A stretch of DNA of 64,000 nt from Stappia sp. 28M-7. GTDB lineage: Bacteria; Pseudomonadota; Alphaproteobacteria; Rhizobiales; Stappiaceae. The notes under the pieces were generated by a model. It saw nothing but the letters and a program-made list of their open reading frames with translations. It had not been told where the DNA came from and made no database searches. Both the position numbers and the translations under genes were made by a program. Position 1 is the first letter of the stretch; every line of letters begins with the position of its first letter. The DNA is taken from positions 4,268,501 through 4,332,500 of the forward strand of contig NZ_JACMIA010000001.1 in the NCBI RefSeq assembly GCF_014252955.1. The letters run 5' to 3'. Of this stretch, positions 44,074 through 53,381 are shown piece after piece.

Positions 44074-45681
44074 TCAGGCACGTCGGTCCGCGCGAATCAT
44101 CTCCGCGGCCTTTTCGGCAATCATCATGGTCGGAACGGCCGTGTTGCCGGAGGTGATCGCCGGCATGACGGAGGCGTCCGCGACACGAATGCCGCCCACG
44201 GCCCGCAACCTGAGCCTCGCATCGACGACGGATGCCTCGTCGCTCCCCATGCGGCAGGTCCCGACCGGATGAAAAATCGTCGTCCCGATGTCACCCGCCG
44301 CCCGCGCCAGGTCCTCGTCGCTGCGCACCAGGGGACCGGGCAGGTGCTCGACCGGCGAAAAGCGCACCATCCTGTCCGTTGCCATGATCCGGCGCGTCAG
44401 CCGGATGCTGTCGGCCGCGACCTTGCGGTCGCCGGCCGTCGACAGGTAGTTCGGCCGGATCTCGGGATGCGCGAACGGGTCGCGGCTCGCGACATGCACG
44501 CTGCCCCGGCTCTCGGGCCGCAGGTTGCAGACACTCAAGGTGATCGCCGGGAAGGAGTGGAGCGGCTCGCCGAACTTGTCGAGCGACAGCGGCTGCACAT
44601 GATACTCGATGTTCGCGGTCTCGAATGCCGGGTCCGACTTTGCAAAGACACCCAGCTGAGAGGGCGCCATCGACATCGGCCCGGAGCGCGACAGAGCGTA
44701 TTCCATCGCGATCTTCGCCTTGCCGAAAAGGTTCGAGGCCAACTGGTTCAGGGTGACCGCCCCGCTGACCTTGAAGATCGTGCGGATCTGCAAGTGGTCC
44801 TGCAGGTTGCTTCCCACCTGCCGGCTTTCGCCGACCACGTCGATGCCCTGGCGCGCAAGCACCTCCGGATCGCCGATGCCCGACAGTTCCAGGATTTGCG
44901 GAGAGCCGATGGCCCCGGCCGAGAGCACCAGCTCGCCGGCAACCCTCGCCAGTGCGGGGGCGCCGTCGACGCGCAGCTCGACCCCGCTCACCCGTCCATC
45001 GGCAACGGTCAGCCGGGTCACCTGCGCACCGGTGACGATCTTGAGGTTCTGGCGGCCCGCAACGGGTTTCAGGAACCCCTTTGCTGCCGTCCAGCGGACG
45101 CCGCCTCGCTGAGTGACCTGAAAATAGGACGAGCCGAAATTGTCGCCGCGGTTGAAGTCGTCGATCTTCGGGATCCCGACCTCCTCGCAGGCATCGCGCA
45201 CCGCATCGAGAATGTCCCAGGATAAGCGCTGCTGCTCGACGCGGCATTCGCCGCCCCGGCCGTGCATGTCGTCGGAAAGCTCGTAGTGGTCCTCGGCGCG
45301 GCGGAACAGCGGCAGGACGTCGTCCCAGCCCCAGCCCTCCAGCCCCATCTGGCGCCAGCCGTCATAGTCGCGCGCCTGGCCGCGCATGTAGATCATGCCG
45401 TTGATGGCGGAGCAGCCGCCGAGCACCCGGCCGCGCGGATAGGAGAGCGAGCGGCCGTTGAGGCCGGGCTCGGGCGCGGTCTTGAAGCCCCAGTCGGTCC
45501 GGGGATTGCCCATGCAGTAGAGGTAGCCGACGGGAATGTGGATCCAGACGTAGTCGTCCTTGCCGCCCGCCTCGAGCAGCAGGACCTTCACCTGCGGATC
45601 GGCCGAAAGGCGATTGGCCAGCACACAGCCGGCCGAGCCCGCGCCGACGATCACGTAATCCCATTCCCCCAGGTCGCGCAT
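44074..45681 (-). CDS. GMC-family FAD oxidoreductase (choline/alcohol dehydrogenase type)
   Basis: Flavoenzyme of 535 residues. The ADP-binding start is YVIVGAGSAGCVLANRLS and the GMC signature 1 region is GRVLGGCSAINGMIYMRGQARDYDGW. Signature 2-like segment GAIGSPQILELSGIG. The C-terminal catalytic region has FHPVGTCRMG with the active-site His and VADASVMPAITSGNTAVPTMMIAEKAA. These match choline dehydrogenase BetA and polyethylene-glycol/alcohol dehydrogenases. No betB, betI or choline transporter lies nearby, so choline is not well supported. An alcohol of unknown nature is the safer call. Confidence 0.88.
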   Translation of the reverse strand: MRDLGEWDYVIVGAGSAGCVLANRLSADPQVKVLLLEAGGKDDYVWIHIPVGYLYCMGNPRTDWGFKTAPEPGLNGRSLSYPRGRVLGGCSAINGMIYMRGQARDYDGWRQMGLEGWGWDDVLPLFRRAEDHYELSDDMHGRGGECRVEQQRLSWDILDAVRDACEEVGIPKIDDFNRGDNFGSSYFQVTQRGGVRWTAAKGFLKPVAGRQNLKIVTGAQVTRLTVADGRVSGVELRVDGAPALARVAGELVLSAGAIGSPQILELSGIGDPEVLARQGIDVVGESRQVGSNLQDHLQIRTIFKVSGAVTLNQLASNLFGKAKIAMEYALSRSGPMSMAPSQLGVFAKSDPAFETANIEYHVQPLSLDKFGEPLHSFPAITLSVCNLRPESRGSVHVASRDPFAHPEIRPNYLSTAGDRKVAADSIRLTRRIMATDRMVRFSPVEHLPGPLVRSDEDLARAAGDIGTTIFHPVGTCRMGSDEASVVDARLRLRAVGGIRVADASVMPAITSGNTAVPTMMIAEKAAEMIRADRRA

Positions 45682-45750
45682 GGTTCCTCCCTGCCCTGGC
45701 CCGCGTGGAGCGGAACGATGCCCGCTGGCGCCGGCAATGGCAAGGAGGGA

Positions 45751-45784
45751 AAGCCCAGCGCCCGGAACGGCCGGGCGCTGGCTT
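45751..45784 (-). terminator. Intrinsic terminator after the DUF533 gene
   Basis: CCAGCGCCCGG, loop AACGG, CCGGGCGCTGG (perfect 11-bp stem, 45755-45781), three bases past the stop of the minus-strand gene and followed by GCTTTCC on that strand. Separates the DUF533 gene from the GMC gene. Confidence 0.7.
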
Positions 45785-45786
45785 TG

Positions 45787-46557
45787 TCAGAGGGAGGCTT
45801 CGGCCTCCGCAACCGCGCGATCGACCTCTTCGGCAAGGCCCGGCTCCAGCCCGAGACGGGCGGCGAGCATCTGCAGATAGGCTCGTTCTGCCGGATGATC
45901 GGGATCGATGGCGAGACGCGAGGCCGCATAGACCTCCAGCGCCGCCTCGGGGCTTTTCGCCCCCTTCACCACGCGGTCGATATCCAGCGGCGCCCGCAGC
46001 TCATCCATCACGAAGGCCTTGGCCTCGCTGTCGAGATCTAACGTATCGAGCTTGTCGAAGATCTTGCGCTGCTCGTCGGCATCGATATGCCCATCCGCCT
46101 TGGCGGCCGAGATCATCGCTGTCAGCAGCACGAGAGCGAACTCTTCTTCTCCACCCGGCTGACGCGCCGGAGAGAAGGGAGAATCGGAGGGAGGAGGCAG
46201 CACCGGAGCGGACGAGGAGGCAACATCCGGAGCCGTCTGTGCAGGAGCGGAAGCGCCCCCATCGCCGCGATAATCGCGATAGGCCTTGTAGGCGAGGCCG
46301 GCAACCAGCGCCATGCCGCCGTATGTCAGTGCCTTCTTGCCGATCTTGCGGCCGCTCTTGGTGCCGAGCAGCAGGCCTGCAAGGCCGCCGGCCAGCGCGC
46401 CGCCCGCAATTCCGCCTGAGCCGGAGGAGCGCAGATAGTCCTGCCCGCGCGCCAGAAGGTCGCCCGCGCCGCCCCCACCGGATCCGCTTCGCCTGGAGCC
46501 TGCCGAGGAACCGCCCTGGCCCATGAACTCCTCAAGCAGCTTGCGTGCATCGAACAT
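45787..46557 (-). CDS. DUF533 / TerB-like membrane protein
   Basis: Protein of 256 residues. A flexible Gly/Ser-rich start (residues 12-45) leads to a Gly-zipper hydrophobic segment GGIAGGALAGGLAGLLLGTKSGRKIGKKALTYGG (about 48-80). A Pro/Ser/Ala linker follows. The C-terminal acidic, TerB-like helical domain begins EEFALVLLTAMISAAKADGHIDADEQRKIF, whose D-G-x-I-D-x-x-E pattern suggests metal binding. DUF533 proteins are widespread in Proteobacteria with no proven function. Monocistronic between lrp and its own terminator. Confidence 0.8.
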   Translation of the reverse strand: MFDARKLLEEFMGQGGSSAGSRRSGSGGGGAGDLLARGQDYLRSSGSGGIAGGALAGGLAGLLLGTKSGRKIGKKALTYGGMALVAGLAYKAYRDYRGDGGASAPAQTAPDVASSSAPVLPPPSDSPFSPARQPGGEEEFALVLLTAMISAAKADGHIDADEQRKIFDKLDTLDLDSEAKAFVMDELRAPLDIDRVVKGAKSPEAALEVYAASRLAIDPDHPAERAYLQMLAARLGLEPGLAEEVDRAVAEAEASL

Positions 46558-46669
46558 CGTTGTCTGTCTCCGGTCCCTAGACGATTGGCGGCAGCCCGGG
46601 GCGTACCCGGAGCATTCACGTCTGGAGATGGGAAGCGAAAGGCGCGACTGCAAGCATCGGACCACCTGC

Positions 46670-47134
46670 TCAGGCAAAAGGCAGACGGTTGTCGTCCTTC
46701 AGCGTCTCCATGGCGATGGAGGAGCGGACGTTGCGCACCGCTTCATGCGGCAGCAACTCGTCATTGATGAAGCGCGACAGCGCCGCCAGGTCCGCGACCG
46801 CTACCTTCAGCATGTAATCCATGTCGCCGGTCAGCACATGCGCCTCCTGAACCTCGGGCAAGGCCCGCACCAGATCGCGGAAACGGCGGGCGTTCTGGCG
46901 GCTATGGGCATTGAGCGCGACGCCGACGAAGGCAACGACGCTGAAACCCACGGCCGCGGCATCGACATCGGCCCGGTAACGGCGGATGACACCCTCCTCC
47001 TCCAACCTCTGTCGCCGCCGCGAAACCTGCGAGGCGGACAGCCCGATCCGCTCGCCGAGCTGCTGGTTGGTGACCGCCGCATCATCCTGAAGGCTTGCAA
47101 GCAGGCGAATGTCGAAAGGGTCAAGATCCGTCAT
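46670..47134 (-). CDS. Lrp/AsnC-family regulator, probable HPPD regulator
   Basis: Regulator of 154 residues. N-terminal HTH (FDIRLLASLQDDAAVTNQQLGERIGLSASQVSRRRQRLEEEGVIRRYRA), then the RAM ligand/oligomer domain (VGFSVVAFVGVALN.. VLTGDMDYMLKVAVADL). It is divergent from HPPD with 129 bases between the start codons. Two 17-bp dyads lie in that gap, so regulation of tyrosine/phenylalanine breakdown and of itself is likely. Aromatic amino acids are the obvious effector class, by inference. Confidence 0.92.
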   Translation of the reverse strand: MTDLDPFDIRLLASLQDDAAVTNQQLGERIGLSASQVSRRRQRLEEEGVIRRYRADVDAAAVGFSVVAFVGVALNAHSRQNARRFRDLVRALPEVQEAHVLTGDMDYMLKVAVADLAALSRFINDELLPHEAVRNVRSSIAMETLKDDNRLPFA

Positions 47135-47157
47135 CTTGTGCGCACTCTATCTTGATT

Positions 47158-47214
47158 ATGCACGTTTCGTGCATTGATAGCCCATTGCGCACCCAGAATG
47201 CACGCACCTTGCAT
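47158..47214. promoter_or_regulatory. Paired 17-bp dyads, likely Lrp-family operators
   Basis: Site 1, 47158-47174: ATGCACG, TTT, CGTGCAT, a perfect dyad. Site 2, 47198-47214: ATGCACG, CAC, CTTGCAT, one mismatch per arm. They are 40 bases apart (about four helical turns), as expected for an Lrp octamer wrapping DNA. Weaker related dyads are GTGCGCAC at 47138-47145 and CGCA-N5-TGCG at 47224-47236. Confidence 0.75.
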
Positions 47215-47263
47215 CGAACGGGGCGCATACTGTGCGAAGTTTCGCTTTCCAGAGGAGGACAGC

Positions 47264-48376
47264 ATGGGACCGTTTCCGCACGACGCACCGCCCGCCAAGA
47301 TCGACGAGAACAACCCGGCCGGCACGGACGGCTTCGAGTTCGTCGAGTTTTCCCATCCCGAGCCGGAAAAGCTCGACGCCCTGTTCCGCCGTATGGGCTA
47401 TGTGCCCGTCGCCCGGCACAAGACGAAGGCGATCACCCTCTACCGCCAGGGCGACATCACCTATGTGCTGAATGCCGAGCCCGGCTCGCATGCCATGCGC
47501 TTCGTCGAGGAGCACGGTCCCTGCGCGCCCTCGATGGCCTGGCGCGTGGTCGATGCCCGTCACGCGTTCGAGCATGCGGTGAAGATGGGGGCGACGCCCT
47601 ATCACGGCGACGACAAGGCACTCGACGTCCCTGCCATCGTCGGCATCGGCGGCTCGCTGCTGTATTTCGTCGAGACCTACGGCGCCAAGGGCTCGGCCTA
47701 TGACGACGAGTTCGAATGGCTCGGGGAACGCGACCCGCGTCCGGCAGGGGTCGGCTTCTATTACCTCGACCACCTGACCCACAACGTCTATCGCGGCAAC
47801 ATGGACAAGTGGTGGGACTTCTACCGCGACCTGTTCGGCTTCAAGCAGATCCACTTCTTCGACATCGACGGCCGCATTACCGGCCTCGTCAGCCGGGCGA
47901 TCACCTCGCCCTGCGGCAAGATTCGCATCCCGCTGAACGAGTCGAAGGACGACACCAGCCAGATCGCCGAATACCTGCGCAAGTACAAAGGCGAAGGCAT
48001 CCAGCACATCGCGGTCGGCACGGACAACATCTACGACGCCACCGACCTGCTGTCGGACAACGGGCTGAAGTTCATGCCCGGCCCGCCGGACACCTATTAC
48101 GAGATGTCACGCGAGCGTGTGCACGGCCATGACGAGCCCATCGAGCGGATGAAGAAGCATGGCATCCTGATCGACGGCGAGGGCGTGGTGAACGGCGGGA
48201 CGACCAAGATCCTGCTGCAGATCTTCTCCAAGACCGTCATCGGGCCGATCTTCTTCGAGTTCATCCAGCGCAAGGGCGACGAGGGCTTCGGCGAAGGCAA
48301 CTTCCGAGCACTCTTCGAATCCATCGAGGAAGACCAGATCCGCCGCGGCGTGATCAAGGCCGACGCAGCCGAATAA
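47264..48376 (+). CDS. hppD: 4-hydroxyphenylpyruvate dioxygenase
   Basis: Fe(II) dioxygenase of 370 residues that converts 4-hydroxyphenylpyruvate to homogentisate in tyrosine degradation. Two glyoxalase-fold halves. Metal ligands are in YYLDHLTHNVYRG (His), EGIQHIAVGT (His) and FFEFIQRKGDEGFGEGNF (Glu). GFGEGNFRALFESIE is the conserved C-terminal gate. AGAGGAGG precedes the ATG at 47264. No homogentisate dioxygenase or fumarylacetoacetase gene follows before the terminator, so the rest of the pathway is elsewhere. Hydroxymandelate synthase is a relative, but the overall pattern is HPPD. Confidence 0.95.
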   Translation: MGPFPHDAPPAKIDENNPAGTDGFEFVEFSHPEPEKLDALFRRMGYVPVARHKTKAITLYRQGDITYVLNAEPGSHAMRFVEEHGPCAPSMAWRVVDARHAFEHAVKMGATPYHGDDKALDVPAIVGIGGSLLYFVETYGAKGSAYDDEFEWLGERDPRPAGVGFYYLDHLTHNVYRGNMDKWWDFYRDLFGFKQIHFFDIDGRITGLVSRAITSPCGKIRIPLNESKDDTSQIAEYLRKYKGEGIQHIAVGTDNIYDATDLLSDNGLKFMPGPPDTYYEMSRERVHGHDEPIERMKKHGILIDGEGVVNGGTTKILLQIFSKTVIGPIFFEFIQRKGDEGFGEGNFRALFESIEEDQIRRGVIKADAAE

Positions 48377-48399
48377 CGCGCGGCCGGATCGAAAGAAAC

Positions 48400-48430
48400 A
48401 AGGGGAGCGGCCCGGCCGCTCCCCTTTTTT
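48400..48430 (+). terminator. Strong intrinsic terminator after hppD
   Basis: AAGGGGAGCGGCC, one base, GGCCGCTCCCCTT (13-bp arms), then TTTT. It sits between convergent hppD and otsA; the reverse strand has AAGGGG/CCCCTT ends so it may also act on otsA, though with a weaker T-tract. Confidence 0.88.
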
Positions 48431-48448
48431 GTAAGGCCGCCAGGGTCC

Positions 48449-49831
48449 TCAGCCTGCCCCGCGGCCGCGCAGGGCGTCGAGAAAAGCTCCCGCCCAGGAG
48501 GCGGCATCGTTCTGGCAGATCCGGTCGAAGATTGCCTGCCAGCGCGAACGGCGCTCGTCGAGCGGCATGTTGAGCGCGACCTGCAGGCTCGACGCGACGC
48601 CTTCCGCCGAATGCGGATTGACGATCAGTGCCTCCGGCATGCCTTCGGCCGCCCCCGCAAAGCGCGACAGCACCACCACACCGGGATCTTCCGCCCGCTG
48701 CGCTGCGACATATTCCTTCGCGACAAGGTTCATGCCGTCGCGAAGCGGCGTGACCAGCGCCACCCGGCTGGCACGATAGATCCCGGCAAGCGCCCGCCGG
48801 GTAAAGGAGCGGGTCATGTAGCGAATGGGTGTCCAGTCGAGATCGGCGAAGCGACCGTTGATGTTTCCGGTCAGTTCCTCGAGTTCCCGCCGGATTTCCG
48901 CATAGGCATCGAGTTCGGCCCGAGAGGGCGGAGCGACCTGCATCAGGCTCACCCTGCCCCGGTTCTCCGGATAGTCCTCCAGAAGCCGGCCGAAGGCCCG
49001 GAAGCGCTCCGGCAGGCCCTTCGAATAGTCGATACGGTCGACCCCGATGATCTGTTGCCGCCCCGCGAGCAGTTTCTCGGTGCGCGCCGTATTGCGGCGC
49101 GCCTCCGGCGTCGTTGCCTGCCGGGCGAACCCCGCTGCGTCGATCCCGATGGGAAAGGCACGCGCGACAACCGTGCCGCCGGCGATGTCCAGCGTCTCGC
49201 CGTCGCGTTCGACGGCCCCTAGTTCCTCCACGGCGAACCGGCGGAAATTCGCGGCATCCCTGCGAGTCTGGAAGCCGAGAACGTCGTAGGCAAGCATGCG
49301 CCGCACCAGCCGCTCCGCATTCGGCAGACCGGCGAGCACCTCCGGCGCCGGGAACGGAATGTGCAAGAAAAAGCCGATCGGATTGCCGACCTCCATCGCC
49401 CGCAACTCCGCGGCAAAGGCGAGAAAATGGTAGTCGTGCACCCAGATGATGTCGTCGGCCTGCAGCAGCGGGCGCAGCCGCGTCGCGAAGCGTTCGTTGA
49501 CCCGCCGATAGCCTTCCTCGAAGCGTCTGTCGAAATCCGCAAGGTCCAGGCGATAGTGCAGGACCGGCCAGAGCGTGCGGTTGGCGTAGCCGGCATAGAA
49601 CTCGTCGTAATCGGCCTGGGTCATGTCGACCGTCGCCATCGCCACCTTGCGGGTGCCGCCCCCGTGCTTGATGTTGCCGAAGGTGCCTTCCTCGGAGACT
49701 TCCCCGCTCCAGCCGAACCACAGTCCCCCCATCTCCGTCAGGGCATCGACAAGCGCCACTGCCAGACCGCCCGCCCGCCCCGTATCCTTGAGCGGTCCGA
49801 CACGATTGGAGACGACGACAAGTCTGGACAT
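48449..49831 (-). CDS. otsA: Trehalose-6-phosphate synthase
   Basis: GT20 glycosyltransferase of 460 residues joining UDP-glucose and glucose-6-phosphate. Motifs in order: RLVVVSNRVGP, GGLAVAL, WFGWSGE, IIWVHDYHFLAFAAELR, FFLHIPFPAPEVL, GVDRIDYSKGLPERFRAF and LVTPLRDGMNLVAKEYVAAQ. These cover both the UDP-glucose and Glc6P sites. The ATG at 49831 (MSRLVVV) is used because the frame upstream has no family similarity. It follows the GH15 gene after 129 bases on the same strand. Confidence 0.95.
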   Translation of the reverse strand: MSRLVVVSNRVGPLKDTGRAGGLAVALVDALTEMGGLWFGWSGEVSEEGTFGNIKHGGGTRKVAMATVDMTQADYDEFYAGYANRTLWPVLHYRLDLADFDRRFEEGYRRVNERFATRLRPLLQADDIIWVHDYHFLAFAAELRAMEVGNPIGFFLHIPFPAPEVLAGLPNAERLVRRMLAYDVLGFQTRRDAANFRRFAVEELGAVERDGETLDIAGGTVVARAFPIGIDAAGFARQATTPEARRNTARTEKLLAGRQQIIGVDRIDYSKGLPERFRAFGRLLEDYPENRGRVSLMQVAPPSRAELDAYAEIRRELEELTGNINGRFADLDWTPIRYMTRSFTRRALAGIYRASRVALVTPLRDGMNLVAKEYVAAQRAEDPGVVVLSRFAGAAEGMPEALIVNPHSAEGVASSLQVALNMPLDERRSRWQAIFDRICQNDAASWAGAFLDALRGRGAG

Positions 49832-49960
49832 GGGTTCCTCCGGTTTGCGTGTCCATTCGCGCCGGCACAAGCCGACCCGGCCTGCGGACCGGGATCCGAC
49901 GGACACATGAAGTGGTCTGGCCGAGGCCGCGAAGGCCCACAAGCCAGCTCGAGCGTCAGG

Positions 49961-51757
49961 TCAGACGAGACTTTCCCATCCGGACGAAAGCCGCATGGCG
50001 CCGTTGATGATACCGACCATCGAATAGGTCTGGGGGAAGTTGCCCCACATCTCGCCGGTTACAGGGTCGGTGTCCTCGGACAACAGGCCCACGTGATTGC
50101 GGCAGGACAGCATCGTCTCGTAGATGTCGCGCGCCTCCTCCTTCCGGCCGATCCGCGCCAACGCGTCGATGTACCAGAAGGTGCAGATGTTGAAGGCGTT
50201 CTCCGGCGCGCCGAAGTCGTCTGCCGCGTGATAGCGGAACAGATGCCTGCCGCGGCGCAGCGTCTCGCCGATCCGCTCCACCGTCGCGATGAAGCGCGGA
50301 TCCTGCGGCGACATGAACCCGACCTCGGCGATCAGCAGGAGGCTGGCGTCGAGATCGCGTCCCTCGAAGCTCTCGACGAAGGCATTGGTCTCGGCATTCC
50401 ATCCCCGCGACAGGATCACCGAACGGATCGTGTCCGCGCGGTCCTGCCACAAGAGAGCCCGCTCCCGCCGGCCGAACTGATGCGCGATCTTGGCGAGCCG
50501 GTCGCAGGCCGCCCAGCACATCAGCGACGACGAGGTGTGAACGCGGGCACGGGTGCGCAACTCCCACAAGCCCGCATCGGGCTGGTCGTGCATGGCGAAG
50601 GCGCGCTCGCCGATCACCTCCAGCCGCTCGAAATCATCGACGCCGGGTTGTCGCAGAAGCCGCTTGTCGAAGAAGGCTTGCGAGGCGCCGAGCACGATGT
50701 TGCCGTAGACGTCGTGCTGGAAATGCTCGTACGCCTGATTGCCGACCCGGACCGGCCCCATGTCGCGATAGCCCGGCAGGTCCACCGTCGTCTCGATCAA
50801 GCGGTCTTCCAGTGCGATCCCGTAGAGCGGCTGCACGTGCCCGCTGCCGGTCATCGACGCGATATTGTTGATGTAGCGGAGGTAGTTCTCCATCGTCTCC
50901 ATCTCGGAGAGCGAGTTGAGAGCCCGCACTACGAAGAAGGCATCGCGCAGCCAGCAATAGCGATAGTCCCAGTTGCGCCCGCTGTTGGCCGCTTCCGGGA
51001 TCGAGGTCGTCACCGCAGCGATGATCGCGCCCGTTTCCTCGTAGGTGCACAGCTTCAGCGTGATCGCGGCCCGGATGACCGCTTCCTGGTAATCGAGAGG
51101 CAGGCCGAGGCGCCGGGTCCAGAGCCGCCAGTGCAGCACCGTCTCTTCCTCGAACTCGCGGCACAGCGTCTCGGGATGATGGGTCAGGCTTTCGTCGGGA
51201 CCGAAATAGAACGACACCGGCCCGTCGAGCAGGAACGGCGTCTCGTCGCGCACATAGGTGATCGAGGCATTGGTCGTCAGGCGGACGGTCTGCCCGTTGC
51301 CGACGAAACGCATGTGGTTGGAGCCGTAGGTCACTTCCGGCGCGCGCGCGCCGTAGTCGAACCGCGGACGGCAGCGCACCCGGATCCTGGGGTGGCCCGA
51401 AAGCGGCCGGACCCGGCGCACAAAAGCGGTCGGCCGGAACATCCTCCCCTTGGTCTGGAAGCGCGGAGCGAAGTCGGTGATCTCGATGGCATTGCCGGCA
51501 TCGTCGAAGATGCGCGTCACCACGACGGCGGTGTTCTCCTGATACGCCTGCTCGCTGCGGCAGGCATTCTCCAGCTCGATGGCGAACAATCCATCGCGCT
51601 CGTCGCTGCAGGTGCCCAGCAGCCCGTGAAAGACCGGATCGCCGTCGAAGCGCGGCAGGCACAGCCAGACCACCCGCGCCATCCTGTCGACCAGCGCCGC
51701 AATCGAGCAGTTGCCGATCAGGGCGAGGTCGAGGGAAGCCTTGCGGTCGAGCGTCAT
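49961..51757 (-). CDS. Glycoside hydrolase family 15 protein (trehalase/glucoamylase-like)
   Basis: Protein of 598 residues. N-terminal beta-sandwich ([35 protein letters not shown]) then an (alpha/alpha)6 barrel with [23 protein letters not shown], the GH15 hallmark, and [14 protein letters not shown] and [17 protein letters not shown] segments. Such bacterial GH15 proteins are annotated as glucoamylases, and some are proven trehalases. Its start overlaps the otsB stop (ATGA) and otsA follows, so it is made together with both trehalose-synthesis enzymes. Either it hydrolyses trehalose or it has another role in the pathway. Confidence 0.88.
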   Translation of the reverse strand: MTLDRKASLDLALIGNCSIAALVDRMARVVWLCLPRFDGDPVFHGLLGTCSDERDGLFAIELENACRSEQAYQENTAVVVTRIFDDAGNAIEITDFAPRFQTKGRMFRPTAFVRRVRPLSGHPRIRVRCRPRFDYGARAPEVTYGSNHMRFVGNGQTVRLTTNASITYVRDETPFLLDGPVSFYFGPDESLTHHPETLCREFEEETVLHWRLWTRRLGLPLDYQEAVIRAAITLKLCTYEETGAIIAAVTTSIPEAANSGRNWDYRYCWLRDAFFVVRALNSLSEMETMENYLRYINNIASMTGSGHVQPLYGIALEDRLIETTVDLPGYRDMGPVRVGNQAYEHFQHDVYGNIVLGASQAFFDKRLLRQPGVDDFERLEVIGERAFAMHDQPDAGLWELRTRARVHTSSSLMCWAACDRLAKIAHQFGRRERALLWQDRADTIRSVILSRGWNAETNAFVESFEGRDLDASLLLIAEVGFMSPQDPRFIATVERIGETLRRGRHLFRYHAADDFGAPENAFNICTFWYIDALARIGRKEEARDIYETMLSCRNHVGLLSEDTDPVTGEMWGNFPQTYSMVGIINGAMRLSSGWESLV

Positions 51758-52509
51758 GGATGTCGTGTCCTTGCCTGTGCCTTTGCCGGCAGGCCGAGCG
51801 CCAGCCAGTCGCGAACGCCTTTCACGTCGCTGACACGAAAACGGGCAAGGCTCTCGGCGGTTCCCACCTTGACCCCGAAACCGCCGACGGCCTCGGCCGC
51901 GCGGATGCCGTCCTCGTCCGTCACATCGTCGCCGACAAACACCGGAGTGCGCCCGCGAAACGGAGAAAGATCCATGAAGGTCCCAACCGCCCATCCCTTG
52001 TCGCGATAAGCCGGCTTTGCCTCCACCACCATCTTGCCGCGAACGAGATGCAGGTCGGGCAGTTCGGCAATCGCCGCCTGCATCACCTCCACCACCGCAT
52101 CCTCGCAATCGGGTGCAATCCGGAAGTGGACGGCGATCGCCGGCCCCTTGTCCTCGATGGAGACGCCGCGCCCCAGGAGACCGCTGCCGGAAAGTGCCGC
52201 CTTCAGCGCCTCGATCTCGGGACCGACCGGCGCGCGCTCGACCTCTTCATCGGGATGCAGCCGCGTCTCCAGCCCGTGCAGGCCGGCGCAGGGAAGCCGC
52301 AGAGGTGCGAGATAATGGTCGATCTCGTGGATGGGACGGCCGCTCACGATCGCCAAAGCACCTCCGAGATGCTCGACGAGCCCTTCCAGGCAGGCAATGG
52401 TCGCCCGGCTGGCCTCGACCGCATCGGGTGTCCTTGCGATCTCGACCAGCGTTCCGTCGAAATCGAGAAACAGGGCGATGTCGTCTGTCACGGGCGGTGG
52501 CGCGTTCAT
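51754..52509 (-). CDS. otsB: Trehalose-6-phosphate phosphatase
   Basis: HAD-superfamily phosphatase of 251 residues. Motif [16 protein letters not shown] with nucleophile and acid Asp; motif [22 protein letters not shown] in the cap; motif III Lys in [12 protein letters not shown]; motif [19 protein letters not shown]. It removes phosphate from trehalose-6-phosphate made by OtsA. It heads the otsB-GH15-otsA run and overlaps the next gene by four bases. Confidence 0.95.
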   Translation of the reverse strand: MNAPPPVTDDIALFLDFDGTLVEIARTPDAVEASRATIACLEGLVEHLGGALAIVSGRPIHEIDHYLAPLRLPCAGLHGLETRLHPDEEVERAPVGPEIEALKAALSGSGLLGRGVSIEDKGPAIAVHFRIAPDCEDAVVEVMQAAIAELPDLHLVRGKMVVEAKPAYRDKGWAVGTFMDLSPFRGRTPVFVGDDVTDEDGIRAAEAVGGFGVKVGTAESLARFRVSDVKGVRDWLALGLPAKAQARTRHP

Positions 52510-52592
52510 GCCAAGAGCCTAAGGGAACTCACCCCCGATGAGAAGTCCCGACCCGGAAAAAGCCTTTCTTCCTGTCGTCTTGCCGCACCGCA

Positions 52593-53378
52593 TCACGCAG
52601 CGGATACATCCATGAAGGCGCCCGGACCCGGGATTGCACCCTCCGGACACTTGCCGAGGATGATCATCCCGAGCACTTCGTCCTTGGTGACATCCTGGGT
52701 ACGGGCGGTGCCGACGAGCTTGCCGTTCTTCATCACCGCCACCCGATCCGCCAGATCGAACACGTCATGGATGTCGTGGCTGATCAGGAAGATGCCGAGC
52801 CCCTGCTTCTTCAGCTCCTTGATGAGCTCGGAGACCATCTGGGTCTCCTGGACACCGAGCGCGGCGGTCGGCTCGTCCATGATCAGGATACGGGCGTTGA
52901 AATAGACCGCACGGGCAATGGCGACGGACTGCCTCTGGCCGCCCGACAACGCTTTCACCGGCGCCTTGAACTTGCGGAAATTCGGATTGAGGCGGCTGAG
53001 GATCTTGCGGGTCTCCGCCTCCATCGCGTCGTCGTCGACGAAGCCGAGCGACGAGACGATCTCGCGGCCGAGGAACAGGTTCGAGGCAGCGTCCAGATTG
53101 TCGGCAAGCGCCAGTGTCTGGTAGATCGTCTCGATATTGTAGTTGCGGGCATCGCGCGGGCTGTTGATTGTCGCGCGCTTGCCATCGATCAGGATTTCGC
53201 CGCTGTCCGCGCGATAGGCGCCGGACAGGATCTTGATCAGGGTCGATTTGCCGGCGCCGTTATGGCCCAGCAGCCCGACCACTTCCCCCGGATGCAGGTC
53301 GACGCTGACATGGTCGACCGCATGCACGCCGCCGAAGGAAATGCAGATGTCCTGCATCTGTACGAGAGGAGTTGCCAT
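52593..53378 (-). CDS. Sugar ABC transporter ATP-binding protein, single-domain (XylG/FrcA-like)
   Basis: ATPase of 261 residues. Walker [20 protein letters not shown]-loop region [27 protein letters not shown], signature [17 protein letters not shown], Walker [13 protein letters not shown] and switch [15 protein letters not shown]. The sequence corresponds to one half of the usual two-domain CUT2 ATPases such as Escherichia coli XylG (about 510 residues). Single-domain forms like rhizobial FrcA are known and must act as homodimers. It lies three bases after the permease gene. Confidence 0.9.
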   Translation of the reverse strand: MATPLVQMQDICISFGGVHAVDHVSVDLHPGEVVGLLGHNGAGKSTLIKILSGAYRADSGEILIDGKRATINSPRDARNYNIETIYQTLALADNLDAASNLFLGREIVSSLGFVDDDAMEAETRKILSRLNPNFRKFKAPVKALSGGQRQSVAIARAVYFNARILIMDEPTAALGVQETQMVSELIKELKKQGLGIFLISHDIHDVFDLADRVAVMKNGKLVGTARTQDVTKDEVLGMIILGKCPEGAIPGPGAFMDVSAA

Positions 53379-53381
53379 GGC

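Noticed and set aside
41895..44156. Plus-strand frame of about 750 codons opposite dctD and dctB
   Set aside because: Antisense shadow of two clear regulators; no recognisable domain.
44074..45681. Naming the GMC enzyme choline dehydrogenase (betA)
   Set aside because: The family fits, but no betaine-aldehyde dehydrogenase, BetI or choline transporter is present; the family alone does not fix the substrate.
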